64,000 nt of DNA from positions 434,001 to 498,000 of the forward strand of contig NZ_BMFQ01000003.1 of assembly GCF_014638915.1 (NCBI RefSeq), read 5' to 3'. Of the stretch, positions 46,013-56,050 are shown in pieces. Positions within the stretch are counted from its first letter, which is position 1; every line of letters begins with the position of its first letter. A model generated the notes under the pieces. That model was not told where the DNA came from. It saw only the letters and a list, made by a program, of their open reading frames with translations, and made no database searches. The DNA is from Xanthomarina arctica (lineage in GTDB: Bacteria; Bacteroidota; Bacteroidia; Flavobacteriales; Flavobacteriaceae). The position numbers and the translations under genes are program-made.

Positions 46013-46530
46013 AATTCATGACGGTTTGGGATTCGAATTTTAAATATGAAACAGCTTATCAAGCAATAAATTCAGCAGATTTGAAGTGCAAAAAGCACAA
46101 CATTAAGACAATAGCAATGGCCATACTGAATTTAAAGTACTAATTATGTTTCAGTTATTAATTAATTAATTCTTAGGGAGAAAAATTTAACAACTAAAAA
46201 TGATTGTAAAAAAAAAATGTTAATTAATTATACATAAATCAATAATTATGTAATTTTTATTAAGAATTCTAAAACAATTTAACAATTTTTTTTACGATTA
46301 AAAGTTTAAATGCTTTTTTATTCGATGAAATACGCTTTTTTTTAACATTTACAAATTGAACTGTTAAATCCCAAACTGTCACAATAGGCCATTTAAAAAC
46401 TACATTTTCAAGTTATTACAGCTTCAAATCTTATTAATTAACCTTGATACCTTCAAAATTAAAAAGCTACCAAATCATTCATTTTTTTGCGGTTAATAAT
46501 AGTATCTTTGCAACAATTTTGAAGATTATT
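46013..46530. other. intergenic region between adhesin 1 and prfC
   Basis: About 520 bp, very AT-rich, with several oligo-A and TTAATTAA-like runs. The only element I can support is TATCTTTG at 46503-46510, an exact -7 box for prfC, 20 bp before its ATG. The adhesin promoter should lie here on the other strand, but I find no clear match to the consensus. No RNA gene or ORF with support. Confidence 0.55.
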
Positions 46531-48117
46531 ATGAGTTTTATTAAAGAGATTAACAGACGAAGAACCTTTGGTATTATTTCGCATCCAGATGCCGGAAAAA
46601 CTACTTTAACAGAAAAACTACTACTTTTTGGTGGAGCTATTCAGGAAGCTGGTGCGGTAAAAAGCAATAAGATAAAAAAAGGAGCTACAAGTGACTTTAT
46701 GGAGATTGAGCGTCAGAGAGGAATTTCTGTTGCAACTTCTGTGCTTGCTTTTGAATATAATGGCATCAAAATCAATATCCTAGATACTCCTGGACACAAG
46801 GATTTTGCTGAAGATACTTTTAGAACTCTTACGGCTGTTGATAGCGTGATTGTAGTTATTGATGTAGCAAAAGGTGTTGAGGAACAAACTGAAAAATTAG
46901 TTGAGGTTTGTAGAATGCGTAACATCCCTATGATTGTTTTTATAAATAAAATGGATCGTGAAGGAAAAGATGCTTTCGATTTATTAGATGAAGTTGAACA
47001 AAAATTAGGATTACATGTGGTGCCTTTAAGTTTTCCTATTGGAATGGGTTACGATTTTAAAGGAATTTATAATCTGTGGGAAAACAACATCAATCTTTTT
47101 AGCGGAGATAGCAGAAAAGATATCGAAGAAACTATAGAGATTTCAGATTTACAATCTCCAGAATTAAACAAACTTGTTGGCGATAAAGCGGCTAACACTC
47201 TTCGTGAAGAAATAGCCCTTGTAAAGGGGATTTATCCAGATTTTGACAAAGAAGCTTACTTAGAAGGAAAACAACAACCTGTCTTTTTTGGCTCTGCATT
47301 AAATAATTTTGGAGTTAGAGAATTATTAGATTGTTTTGTGGAAATTGCTCCAAAACCAAGACCAAAACAAAGTGAAGAACGACTTGTAAAGCCTGAAGAA
47401 AAGAAATTTACTGGTTTTGTTTTTAAGATTCATGCTAATATGGATCCAAACCATCGAAATAGATTAGCCTTTGTTAAAATTGTTTCGGGCGAATTTAAAC
47501 GAAACGCACCATATTTACATGTAAGAAACAATAAGAAAGTTAAGTTCTCAAGTCCAAATGCCTTTTTTGCTGAAAAGAAAGAAATTGTAGATATTTCTTA
47601 TCCCGGTGATATTGTTGGACTTCAAGATACTGGAGCCTTTAAAATTGGAGATACACTTACTGAAGGTGAAATATTAAACTATAAAGGAGTACCAAGCTTT
47701 TCGCCAGAACATTTTAGATATATCAATAATGCAGATCCTTTAAAATCGAAACAGTTATTTAAAGGTATTGACCAGTTAATGGATGAAGGTGTTGCCCAAT
47801 TATTTACCTTAGAACTTAATGGCCGAAAAGTTATTGGAACAGTAGGTGCATTACAATATGAAGTGATCCAATATAGATTGGAACATGAATATGGTGCAAA
47901 ATGTACTTATGAAAACTTAAATGTCCATAAAGCATGTTGGGTTGAGCCCAAAGATCCTAAAAGTGCAGAATTCAAGGAATTTTTAAGAGTCAAACAACGT
48001 TTTATAGCAAAAGACAAACAAAATCAATTGGTTTTTTTAGCTGATTCTCCTTTTTCTTTGCAGATGACACAACAGAAATATCCAAATATCAAATTTCATT
48101 TTACCTCTGAATATTAA
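46531..48117 (+). CDS. prfC: peptide chain release factor 3
   Basis: A 528-residue translational GTPase that recycles RF1 and RF2 after peptide release. G1 ISHPDAGKTTLTEKLL, G2 RGISVATSV, G3 DTPGHKDFAED, G4 INKMDREGKD; then the RF3-specific domains II and III (for example HANMDPNHRNRLAFVKIVSG and QLFKGIDQLMDEGVAQLF). Full length. Start at ATG 46531 rather than an upstream TTG at 46444, because the promoter -7 box (46503-46510) lies between the two. Its position between the two adhesin operons looks accidental. Confidence 0.96.
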   Translation: MSFIKEINRRRTFGIISHPDAGKTTLTEKLLLFGGAIQEAGAVKSNKIKKGATSDFMEIERQRGISVATSVLAFEYNGIKINILDTPGHKDFAEDTFRTLTAVDSVIVVIDVAKGVEEQTEKLVEVCRMRNIPMIVFINKMDREGKDAFDLLDEVEQKLGLHVVPLSFPIGMGYDFKGIYNLWENNINLFSGDSRKDIEETIEISDLQSPELNKLVGDKAANTLREEIALVKGIYPDFDKEAYLEGKQQPVFFGSALNNFGVRELLDCFVEIAPKPRPKQSEERLVKPEEKKFTGFVFKIHANMDPNHRNRLAFVKIVSGEFKRNAPYLHVRNNKKVKFSSPNAFFAEKKEIVDISYPGDIVGLQDTGAFKIGDTLTEGEILNYKGVPSFSPEHFRYINNADPLKSKQLFKGIDQLMDEGVAQLFTLELNGRKVIGTVGALQYEVIQYRLEHEYGAKCTYENLNVHKACWVEPKDPKSAEFKEFLRVKQRFIAKDKQNQLVFLADSPFSLQMTQQKYPNIKFHFTSEY

Positions 48118-48267
48118 AAAGTAAAATTTCAAATAGTTTTTTTAAATCTGGAATTATCTATAAAAATCTTTTTATAAATAGAATAATAAAGTCACCTTGT
48201 ACCTTAAAATATTAGATATTTTTATATATTGACTATAAATATGCCCTAATTAATTATTTTCAACTAA

Positions 48268-49923
48268 ATGAAATTTATTTTTAACCTTTATATTTTTTGC
48301 ATTTTTGGTAGTGTTTTGGGATTCTCTCAAAGCAACTATATTTCACATGTAGTAACAAGTGGCGAAAATGTCTATAGAATTTCTCTAAAATATCAAGTTA
48401 GCATGGATGCTATTTATCAGCTAAACCCTGGTTCAGATAAAGCTATTATAGTTGGAGAAACCTTAAGAATACCTGATTCTTCACAATCCTTAAAAAATTC
48501 AAACTCTTATATGGTACAGGATAATGACACCAAATGGAGTTTATCAAAGAGGTTTGGAATGTCAGTGGCTGAATTTGAAAGACTCAACCCAAACACAGTT
48601 CCCGTATTAATAGCTGGAGATTTAGTACATACTTCTACTAATAACAACCCTACTTACGTTACTACGGAAAGAGAAATCATAACAGTTAATGAGGAATCTG
48701 AAGTTATAATTAATGACAGTCCTAACTCCAATACCGAAAACATTAGTGAATATACAGACTATGTTATAAAATCTAAAGAGACTCTTTATAGCTTGTCCAC
48801 AAAAGCAGGAATGAGCATGGATGAGTTCCTTAAGTTAAATCCGCAACTTTCTGAAGGTTTTATCGTTGGAAGCACCATAAAAATGCCAAGTTCCAATGGA
48901 ATTAATAAAAATATATCTGGAGTGGCTTCCTCAGCTCCAAAACAAACCATTTCTACGCAATTATTTTGGAATACTGATCTTGTAAATTCTAGTAACCAGT
49001 CTGAATTTGTCAAAAATTATAGAATTGGGATGCAAATGGCTATCGATTCTATAAAAAAAGATATTCCTAATATAAACATTAGTTTAAGTGATTCATTAAA
49101 TTTAACTTTTTTAGAAAACGCCGATACTCTTAATTCAAGTTTTATCATTCAACCATTGGTATTAGAAGATAATAACACTAACTATTTGAGCATTTCATCA
49201 CTTGTGGACGGAAATCCAAAATCCATTAATTATACTGGGTTAACGGAAGAGGTTAAAATGCGATACGGAATCACTAAGTATCTAAATAAGAATGATGGAA
49301 ATACAATCCTTATTTATGATAAAGATAAAAATGATACCAAAGCTTTTGTTGAAGGTCAAATCTCAAATCTAAAAACAATACAGGTCAATAGTAAAGGAGT
49401 TTTTAATAGTCAAGACCTAATAGATCTTTTAGCTACAAATACAAATAACTATATTATTATTGAAAGTGAGAGAGATGGGGTTTTCTTAAGTGCAACAAAT
49501 ACACTCTTAAAACAATTGTCAAATTATAATATTGAACTTGTAGTTTTAAATTCAAAATACATTCCTGAAGAACGTAAGGTCTCTAGTAAACGATTTCGTA
49601 TTCTTAAACTCATCTATCCATCTTCTTTTTCTCCTTCGTTTTACAATCAAAAAAAGCTTCTGTTAAATAATTATACAGAAAATGTGAATTTAACGGATAG
49701 TAATGATATCACTTTCGGATATATAATGGTTCATAATGCACTTTCTCAAATTTATTTTAATGACTATGAGAATTTTAAAAATTATAACTTCTCTACTCTG
49801 GGAATACCTTTGGAATATGACAATATAAATTTGCAGTTCAACAATAATACTGTTTACATCTATCGTTTTGATGACACTTCAGACAGTTTCTTATTAGATA
49901 CTTTCAAGCAAATTAAGTTATAG
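48268..49923 (+). CDS. LysM-repeat protein with PBP1-like C-terminal domain
   Basis: A 551-residue exported protein (signal peptide about 1-21, ending GFSQS). It has three LysM peptidoglycan-binding repeats: about 25-72 (VVTSGENVYRISLKYQVSMD), 77-120 (YMVQDNDTKWSLSKRFGMSV) and 155-203 (YVIKSKETLYSLSTKAGMS). The C-terminal 320 residues have the alternating alpha/beta pattern of periplasmic-binding type 1 proteins but lack clear ligand-site motifs. Similar LysM-PBP1 proteins are common in Flavobacteriaceae, with unknown role. The gene precedes the second adhesin operon on the same strand, with a 148-bp gap, and could be part of its envelope support. Confidence 0.84.
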   Translation: MKFIFNLYIFCIFGSVLGFSQSNYISHVVTSGENVYRISLKYQVSMDAIYQLNPGSDKAIIVGETLRIPDSSQSLKNSNSYMVQDNDTKWSLSKRFGMSVAEFERLNPNTVPVLIAGDLVHTSTNNNPTYVTTEREIITVNEESEVIINDSPNSNTENISEYTDYVIKSKETLYSLSTKAGMSMDEFLKLNPQLSEGFIVGSTIKMPSSNGINKNISGVASSAPKQTISTQLFWNTDLVNSSNQSEFVKNYRIGMQMAIDSIKKDIPNINISLSDSLNLTFLENADTLNSSFIIQPLVLEDNNTNYLSISSLVDGNPKSINYTGLTEEVKMRYGITKYLNKNDGNTILIYDKDKNDTKAFVEGQISNLKTIQVNSKGVFNSQDLIDLLATNTNNYIIIESERDGVFLSATNTLLKQLSNYNIELVVLNSKYIPEERKVSSKRFRILKLIYPSSFSPSFYNQKKLLLNNYTENVNLTDSNDITFGYIMVHNALSQIYFNDYENFKNYNFSTLGIPLEYDNINLQFNNNTVYIYRFDDTSDSFLLDTFKQIKL

Positions 49924-50071
49924 TTTATCAACTATAATTTAAAAAATAGATATTTTTACCGTTTATCTATGAAATTAAACATTTTATCGTATATTTATCC
50001 AATAATTTTAATTAAGAATTGAATAATATAGTAAAATAACTAGCAGCTTAAGGTATTATACTCTGAACCCA

Positions 50072-53000
50072 ATGACTAACCCCAAACCATTTTTCGTTGT
50101 TTTCATATTTGTGTTTTTAGGAAATATATTGTTTTCCCATGCACAATGTCCAACAATTGTAGATTCTACTCAAAATTTTTGTGACTTAGAATCACTTCTA
50201 GTTTCAGATTTACAAGCTACTAACAACGGTGGAGGAGTCTTTTGGTATGATACCGCTACTTCTACCACACCTTTGGCAGGTTCTACTTCCCTAATTAATG
50301 GTCAAGATTATTTTGCAGACGATAACACTGGAAGTTGTGGCGTAAGAGGCCGTGTAGTGGTAGCAATTATTGGACCACCTACAGGATTAAATTTTCAGGG
50401 AGTTTGTGTTGTAGATGCTAATGATGCCACCATTTCAAATCTTGTTGTAACTGGAAATAATGTTCAATGGTATCTAAGTCCAACAAGTGTTTTGCCGTTA
50501 AGTCCTACTACAATTTTGATGGACAATACCATTTATTATGCAAATCAAGCTAGCCCAGATGCAAGTTGTAGATCCTCTCGATTATCAGTTCTGGTTAATG
50601 TAGGTATAGTCCCTGCTCCTACTGGAGATTCTATACAAACTTTTTGTTTGCTTCCTGATTTCGGCCTACCAACTGTTTCAGAATTAGTTGCCAATGGTAA
50701 TAATATTCAATGGTACGCTTCAGAATCTTCTGCGTCCCCTTTAGACCCAACCACCACATTAGTGGATGGAGAAAGTTATTATGCAACAATATCAGATCCT
50801 CCATGTGAAAGTTTTGCTAGATTAGAAGTTATAGTTCAATTCCTAATTCAGCCTAGCGCTGGATTTGATGGGAGTCTGGAGATTTGTGAAAATGATACGA
50901 ATACTTTCGATTTAATTGACAGTATTAATGGTACTCCTGATTTAGGTGGCATTTGGTCTCCACCTCTTAACAGTGGCACAGGCGTTTTCGATCCAGCCGT
51001 GGATGCTCCGGGAATTTATACTTATACCGTTTACAGTCCCGATCCTGCATGTAGTGATGATTCGGCTACGGTAACAGTATCTATTATTACACCTCCGGAA
51101 GCAGGTAATGATGGAAGTCTTGAAATTTGTGAAGCGGATACTAATACTTACGATTTATTTAATAGTCTAGGTGGCTCACCGGATTCTGGTGGAACTTGGT
51201 CTCCTACTCTTAACAGTGGAACTGGTTTATTCGACCCCACTCTTGATGGCCCAGGAATATATACATATACAGTTAATAGTTCGGATCCTGCTTGTAGCAA
51301 TGCGTCAGCTTCAGTAACAGTGTCTTTTGCAACACCTCCGGTGGCTGGTAACAATGGTAGTCTAGAGATCTGTGAAGATGATACCAGCACATACAATTTA
51401 ATTGATAGTTTAGGTGGCTCACCAGATTCTGGTGGAACTTGGTCTCCTACTCTTAACAGTGGCACTGGGCTTTTCGATCCAGCTCTCGATGCACCTGGCA
51501 CATATACTTATACTGTCTTTAGCGCTGATCCAGCGTGTCTTGATGCTTCGGCAACCGTAATAGTATCTATTATTATTCCTCCTGTGGCAGGTAATGATGG
51601 AAGTCTTGAGATTTGCGAAGACGATACTAATACCTATGATTTAATTAACTATTTAGGTGGTACACCTGATGCAGGCGGAACGTGGGCACCTTCTTTAAAT
51701 AGTGGAACGGGTCTTTTCGATCCTACTCTTGACGCTCCTGGAACTTATACTTATACCGTCTTTAGTTCTGATCCTGCTTGTAGTAATGCTTCGGCTTCCG
51801 TAACGGTGGCTATTATAATTCCACCTGTAGCTGGAACCGATGGAAGTCTTGAGATTTGTGAAGATGACACCAATACATACAATTTATTTAATAGTTTAGG
51901 TGGTTCACCTGATTCTGGCGGAACCTGGTCTCCTACTCTTAACAGTGGCACAGGACTTTTTGATCCTGCTCTTGATGCACCTGGAACATATACTTATACA
52001 GTAGGTTCTAATACTACCTGTAATGATGCTTCAGCCTCGGTGACAGTATCTTTTATTACACCTCCAATAGCGGGTAATGATGGTAGTCTTGAGATCTGTG
52101 AAGATGACACCAACACATACGATTTATTTAATAGTTTAGGTGGTACACCTGATTCTGGCGGAACTTGGTCGCCGACTCTTAATAGTGGCACTGGGATTTT
52201 CAATCCTGCTCTTGATGCTCCTGGAATATATACATATACAGTTAATAGTTCTGATCCTGCTTGTAGTCATGCTACGGCTTCTGTAAATGTCTCGTTTGTG
52301 ACGCCTCCTGTAGCGGGTAATAATGGAAGTCTTGAGATTTGTGAAGATGACACCAATACATACGATTTATTTAATAGTTTAGGTGGTACGCCTGACTCTG
52401 GTGGAACTTGGTCTCCAGCTCTTAACAGTGGCACAGGACTTTTTGATCCTGCTCTTGATGCACCTGGAACATATACTTATACAGTAGGTTCTAATACTAC
52501 CTGTAATGATGCTTCAGCCTCGGTGACAGTATCTTTTATTACACCTCCAATAGCGGGTATTGATGGTAGTCTTGAGATTTGTGAAGATGACACCAACACA
52601 TACGATTTATTTAACAGTCTTGGTGGTACACCTGACTCTGGCGGAACTTGGTCGCCGACTCTTAATAGTGGCACTGGGATTTTCAATCCTGCTCTTGATG
52701 CTCCTGGAACTTATACTTATACGGTAAATAGTACAGATCCTGCTTGTAGTCATGCTTCGGCTTCTGTAACTGTTTTGTTTGTGACGCCTCCTTTAGCGGG
52801 TAATAATGGAAGTCTTGAGATTTGTGAAGATGACACCAATACATACGATTTATTTAATAGTTTAGGTGGGACACCTGACTCTGGTGGAACTTGGTCTCCA
52901 GCTCTTAACAGTGGCACGGGACTTTTTGATCCTGCTCTTGATGCACCTGGAACATATACGTATACAGTAGGTTCTAATACGACCTGTAATGATGCTTCGG

Positions 53001-55096
53001 CTACAGTAACAGTATCTTTTATTACACCTCCAATAGCGGGTAATGATGGTAGTCTTGAGATTTGTGAAGATGATACTAATACATACGATTTATTTAACAG
53101 TCTTGATGGTACACCTGACTCTGGCGGAACTTGGTCGCCGACTCTTAATAGTGGGACAGGGATTTTTGATCCTGCACTTGATGCGCCTGGAATATATACT
53201 TACACTGTAGCAAGTTCTGGCACCACATGTAACAACGCTTCTGCTTCGGTAACTGTCTCTTTTGTGATGCAACCTGAGGCTGGTACTGATGGTAGTCTTG
53301 AGATTTGTGAAGATGACACCAATACATACGATTTATTTAATAGCTTAGGTGGTACACCAGACTCTGATGGAACTTGGTCGCCTACGCTTAACAGTGGCAC
53401 TGGACTTTTTGATCCTGCTATTGATGCGCCAGGAACATATACTTATACGGTCTCAAGATCTGGATCTACTTGTATTGATGCTTCAGCTTCAGTAGCGGTG
53501 TCTTTTATTGAACCTCCTCTAGCTGGTATTGATGGAAGCCTTGATATTTGTGAAGATGACACCAATACATACGATTTATTTAATAGTCTTGGTGGTACGC
53601 CTGACACTGGAGGCATTTGGTCGCCTGCTCTAAACAGCGGTACGGGGCTTTTTAACCCTGCTTTTGATGCACCTGGAACATATACTTATACTGTAGTAAG
53701 TTCTAATGGCGTATGTAACGATGCTTCGGCCTCGGTAACGGTGTCTTTAATAACTGCTCCTGTAGCTGGACTTAATGGAATTCTTGAGATTTGTCCAGAC
53801 GACTCAAACACTTACGATTTATTTAATAGTCTGGGTGGTACTCCTGATTCTGGTGGAACTTGGTCGCCTAGTCTTAATAGCGGCACTGGAGTTTTCGACC
53901 CTGCTCTTGATACTGCTGGAACATATACTTATACGGTAACAAGTTCAAGTCCCGTTTGTAATGATGCTTCGGCTTCGGTAACGGTATCTATTGTAGCCGC
54001 TCCAGTTGCTGGAATAGATGGAAGTCTTGGAATTTGTGAAGGTGATACCAATACATACGATTTATTCAATAGTTTAGGCGGCGCACCCACTTCTGGTGGA
54101 ACCTGGCTACCTGCTCTTAACAGTGGTTCTGGCATTTTTGATCCTGCTATTGATGCACCCGGAACATATACGTATTCTGTTACCAATAGACTATGTGATT
54201 TATCCGATTCTGCTGAAGTAACAGTAACTATTTCTGAATTACCAGATGCAACCGGCCTTGAATTAAGTCTAAATAACATTTGTGAAGGAGAAGATCTTAT
54301 TATTACTATTACAAATGCAAATGCACTCGACAATGGCAACTATTTAATAATTTATAACGTAACTGGTGCAGATATCTTCACAGGTTCTGCTCTTGTAACC
54401 ATCAATAATGGTGAAGGTAACTTTGTTATCTTGGCTGATGCATTTACCATTACTGGAGAATATGAGCTAACAATTATAGATTTCATATCTGAATCTAGCA
54501 ATTGTGGTGCAGATACCTCATTGATCATCCCAATAAATTTCGAAGTTTATGTAAGTATCACTCCGGTTCTTATAGATCAAGGAAATGTATTTTGTGTAAG
54601 CGATGAGCCTACAATTGAAGACTTATCTAACAATATTACAAACAGTGGTGACTTAACATGGTATGACAGTAGTGAAAATGGCAATATCATTCCGCCAAAT
54701 ACATTACTAATAGATGGAGAAACTTATTATGCATCAATTCTAACATCACAAAATTGTCCAAGTTTAATTAGACTAGCTGTTACCGTAGAACTTGATGAAT
54801 GTATAGAGGATTTATTAATCCCTGATGGGTTCTCTCCAAATGGAGATAATATAAACGACACTTTTCATATTAATCATTTAGATGAATTATATCCAAATTT
54901 CAAATTAACTATTTTTAATAGATATGGTAATAAACTATACAATGGAAATATAAACACACCTGATTGGGATGGCAAATCAAATACAGGTTCCAGTTTAGGA
55001 GACTCCATTGTTCCAGTAGGAGTTTATTTCTTCATTTTAGAATTTAATGATGGCAACCGAGAACCACTTCAAGGTCGCGTATATTTAAACATGTAA
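50072..55096 (+). CDS. giant T9SS type B adhesin with 14 tandem ~80-residue repeats
   Basis: A 1674-residue surface protein. Signal peptide (about 1-25), then three Ig-like modules (about 28-260; each with a NGNNIQWYxS-type core and DGxxYYA end). Fourteen tandem repeats follow (about 263-1390), each near DGSLEICEDDTNTYDLFNSL, then GGTWSPTLNSGTGLFDP, then APGTYTYTV and CNDASASVTVS. A further Ig-like module lies near 1500-1570, and the type B sorting domain is at about 1580-1674 (IPDGFSPNGDNINDTFHI, then KLTIFNRYGNKLYNG, then VPVGVYFFILEF). Repeats are acidic with two conserved Cys. It heads an operon whose PorP/SprF gene starts within its stop (TAATG). Confidence 0.92.
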   Translation: MTNPKPFFVVFIFVFLGNILFSHAQCPTIVDSTQNFCDLESLLVSDLQATNNGGGVFWYDTATSTTPLAGSTSLINGQDYFADDNTGSCGVRGRVVVAIIGPPTGLNFQGVCVVDANDATISNLVVTGNNVQWYLSPTSVLPLSPTTILMDNTIYYANQASPDASCRSSRLSVLVNVGIVPAPTGDSIQTFCLLPDFGLPTVSELVANGNNIQWYASESSASPLDPTTTLVDGESYYATISDPPCESFARLEVIVQFLIQPSAGFDGSLEICENDTNTFDLIDSINGTPDLGGIWSPPLNSGTGVFDPAVDAPGIYTYTVYSPDPACSDDSATVTVSIITPPEAGNDGSLEICEADTNTYDLFNSLGGSPDSGGTWSPTLNSGTGLFDPTLDGPGIYTYTVNSSDPACSNASASVTVSFATPPVAGNNGSLEICEDDTSTYNLIDSLGGSPDSGGTWSPTLNSGTGLFDPALDAPGTYTYTVFSADPACLDASATVIVSIIIPPVAGNDGSLEICEDDTNTYDLINYLGGTPDAGGTWAPSLNSGTGLFDPTLDAPGTYTYTVFSSDPACSNASASVTVAIIIPPVAGTDGSLEICEDDTNTYNLFNSLGGSPDSGGTWSPTLNSGTGLFDPALDAPGTYTYTVGSNTTCNDASASVTVSFITPPIAGNDGSLEICEDDTNTYDLFNSLGGTPDSGGTWSPTLNSGTGIFNPALDAPGIYTYTVNSSDPACSHATASVNVSFVTPPVAGNNGSLEICEDDTNTYDLFNSLGGTPDSGGTWSPALNSGTGLFDPALDAPGTYTYTVGSNTTCNDASASVTVSFITPPIAGIDGSLEICEDDTNTYDLFNSLGGTPDSGGTWSPTLNSGTGIFNPALDAPGTYTYTVNSTDPACSHASASVTVLFVTPPLAGNNGSLEICEDDTNTYDLFNSLGGTPDSGGTWSPALNSGTGLFDPALDAPGTYTYTVGSNTTCNDASATVTVSFITPPIAGNDGSLEICEDDTNTYDLFNSLDGTPDSGGTWSPTLNSGTGIFDPALDAPGIYTYTVASSGTTCNNASASVTVSFVMQPEAGTDGSLEICEDDTNTYDLFNSLGGTPDSDGTWSPTLNSGTGLFDPAIDAPGTYTYTVSRSGSTCIDASASVAVSFIEPPLAGIDGSLDICEDDTNTYDLFNSLGGTPDTGGIWSPALNSGTGLFNPAFDAPGTYTYTVVSSNGVCNDASASVTVSLITAPVAGLNGILEICPDDSNTYDLFNSLGGTPDSGGTWSPSLNSGTGVFDPALDTAGTYTYTVTSSSPVCNDASASVTVSIVAAPVAGIDGSLGICEGDTNTYDLFNSLGGAPTSGGTWLPALNSGSGIFDPAIDAPGTYTYSVTNRLCDLSDSAEVTVTISELPDATGLELSLNNICEGEDLIITITNANALDNGNYLIIYNVTGADIFTGSALVTINNGEGNFVILADAFTITGEYELTIIDFISESSNCGADTSLIIPINFEVYVSITPVLIDQGNVFCVSDEPTIEDLSNNITNSGDLTWYDSSENGNIIPPNTLLIDGETYYASILTSQNCPSLIRLAVTVELDECIEDLLIPDGFSPNGDNINDTFHINHLDELYPNFKLTIFNRYGNKLYNGNINTPDWDGKSNTGSSLGDSIVPVGVYFFILEFNDGNREPLQGRVYLNM
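51830..53270 (+). repeat. 483-bp higher-order repeat inside adhesin 2
   Basis: Two-unit blocks recur with a period of 483 bp: the landmark GTAGGTTCTAATAC occurs at 52001, 52484 and 52967. Within a block one unit has GSNTTCNDASA and the next SSDPACSHA (or a close variant). DNA identity between blocks is very high, so duplication of pairs is recent. The whole single-unit array spans about 50862-54245. Confidence 0.9.
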
Positions 55097-56040
55097 TGCA
55101 AATGCTGAATAATAGAAACATCATACCCGCTTTTATATTTCTGATAGGAAGTATTTTTACTAGCTATGGTCAGCAAGATCCTGAATATACACAATACATG
55201 TATAATATGAGTCTGATTAACCCCGCTTACGCTACCAATGACAGTGAGGTAATAAATTTTGGATTACTGTACAGATCCCAATGGGTTGGGGCAGTTGGAT
55301 CTCCTTCAACGGGATCTTTCTTTGCACATTCCACCATTACCGACAGAGTTGAAGGAGGAATATCCATTTATCACGATGAAATTGGTGATGTTGTAAAAAA
55401 CACCAATTTATTTGCGGATATAGCCTATGTTATTCCAGTTAGCACTAAAGCTAACTTATCTTTAGGTGTTAAAGCCGGAGTATCTTTTTATTCAACTGAT
55501 TTCAGTGGGTTTGAGTATTCAGATTCTGCTCCAGATCCAACGTTTTCAGAAAATATTAATAGAACATTTCCAAACATTGGAGTGGGCGCCTATTATTTTT
55601 CAGAAAATTATTATTTAGGATTATCTGCTCCTAACTTATTAAAGTCAAAATATATTAAGGATAGCAGTGGCATTGCATCAGAAGCTAGCGAAGAAATTCA
55701 TATGTTTTTCACAGGTGGATATGTCTTCAACTTAAATAAAAACTTAAAATTGAAACCTGCATTTATGGCCATTGGAGTTGTTGGAGCCCCTATTTCTTTT
55801 GATTTAACTGCGAATGTTCTGATTAATGAATTTGTTGAGTTTGGTATTGGTTATAGATTTGGTGATGCTATTAGTGGTTTAGCAAATTTTAGCGTATCAA
55901 AATCAGTCAGAATTGGCTATGCCTATGATTATACTATTTCCAATTTAGGTGATTTTAATTCAGGCTCACACGAAATCATCTTATTGATAAATCTTTCGAA
56001 GTCTGGTAAAGGCTACGATAAATCCCCAAGATTCTTTTAA
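55096..56040 (+). CDS. PorP/SprF-family T9SS outer-membrane protein (operon 2)
   Basis: A 314-residue signal-bearing beta-barrel protein with QDPEYTQYMYNMSLINPAYAT at the mature start, LLYRSQWVGAVGSPSTG and the C-terminal KSPRFF. It is a clear paralogue of the protein at 38073. Its ATG shares one base with the adhesin stop (TAATG), so translation is coupled, and the OmpA gene follows after 10 bp. It is expected to serve the adhesin at 50072. Confidence 0.93.
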   Translation: MQMLNNRNIIPAFIFLIGSIFTSYGQQDPEYTQYMYNMSLINPAYATNDSEVINFGLLYRSQWVGAVGSPSTGSFFAHSTITDRVEGGISIYHDEIGDVVKNTNLFADIAYVIPVSTKANLSLGVKAGVSFYSTDFSGFEYSDSAPDPTFSENINRTFPNIGVGAYYFSENYYLGLSAPNLLKSKYIKDSSGIASEASEEIHMFFTGGYVFNLNKNLKLKPAFMAIGVVGAPISFDLTANVLINEFVEFGIGYRFGDAISGLANFSVSKSVRIGYAYDYTISNLGDFNSGSHEIILLINLSKSGKGYDKSPRFF

Positions 56041-56050
56041 AATAATTATT

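Noticed and set aside
46444-46530. Longer prfC start at TTG 46444
   Set aside because: It would lie upstream of the -7 promoter box (46503-46510) and adds 29 residues unlike RF3.
39751-54245. Possible CRISPR arrays in the repeat-rich stretches
   Set aside because: Repeats are 240-390 bp, protein-coding and without unique spacers; no Cas gene is in the window.
51148-54339. Minus-strand reading frames inside adhesin 2 (for example GDQVPPESGEPPKL-like)
   Set aside because: They reappear in each repeat as the complement of the GGTWSPTLNSGTG motif, so they are shadows of the array.
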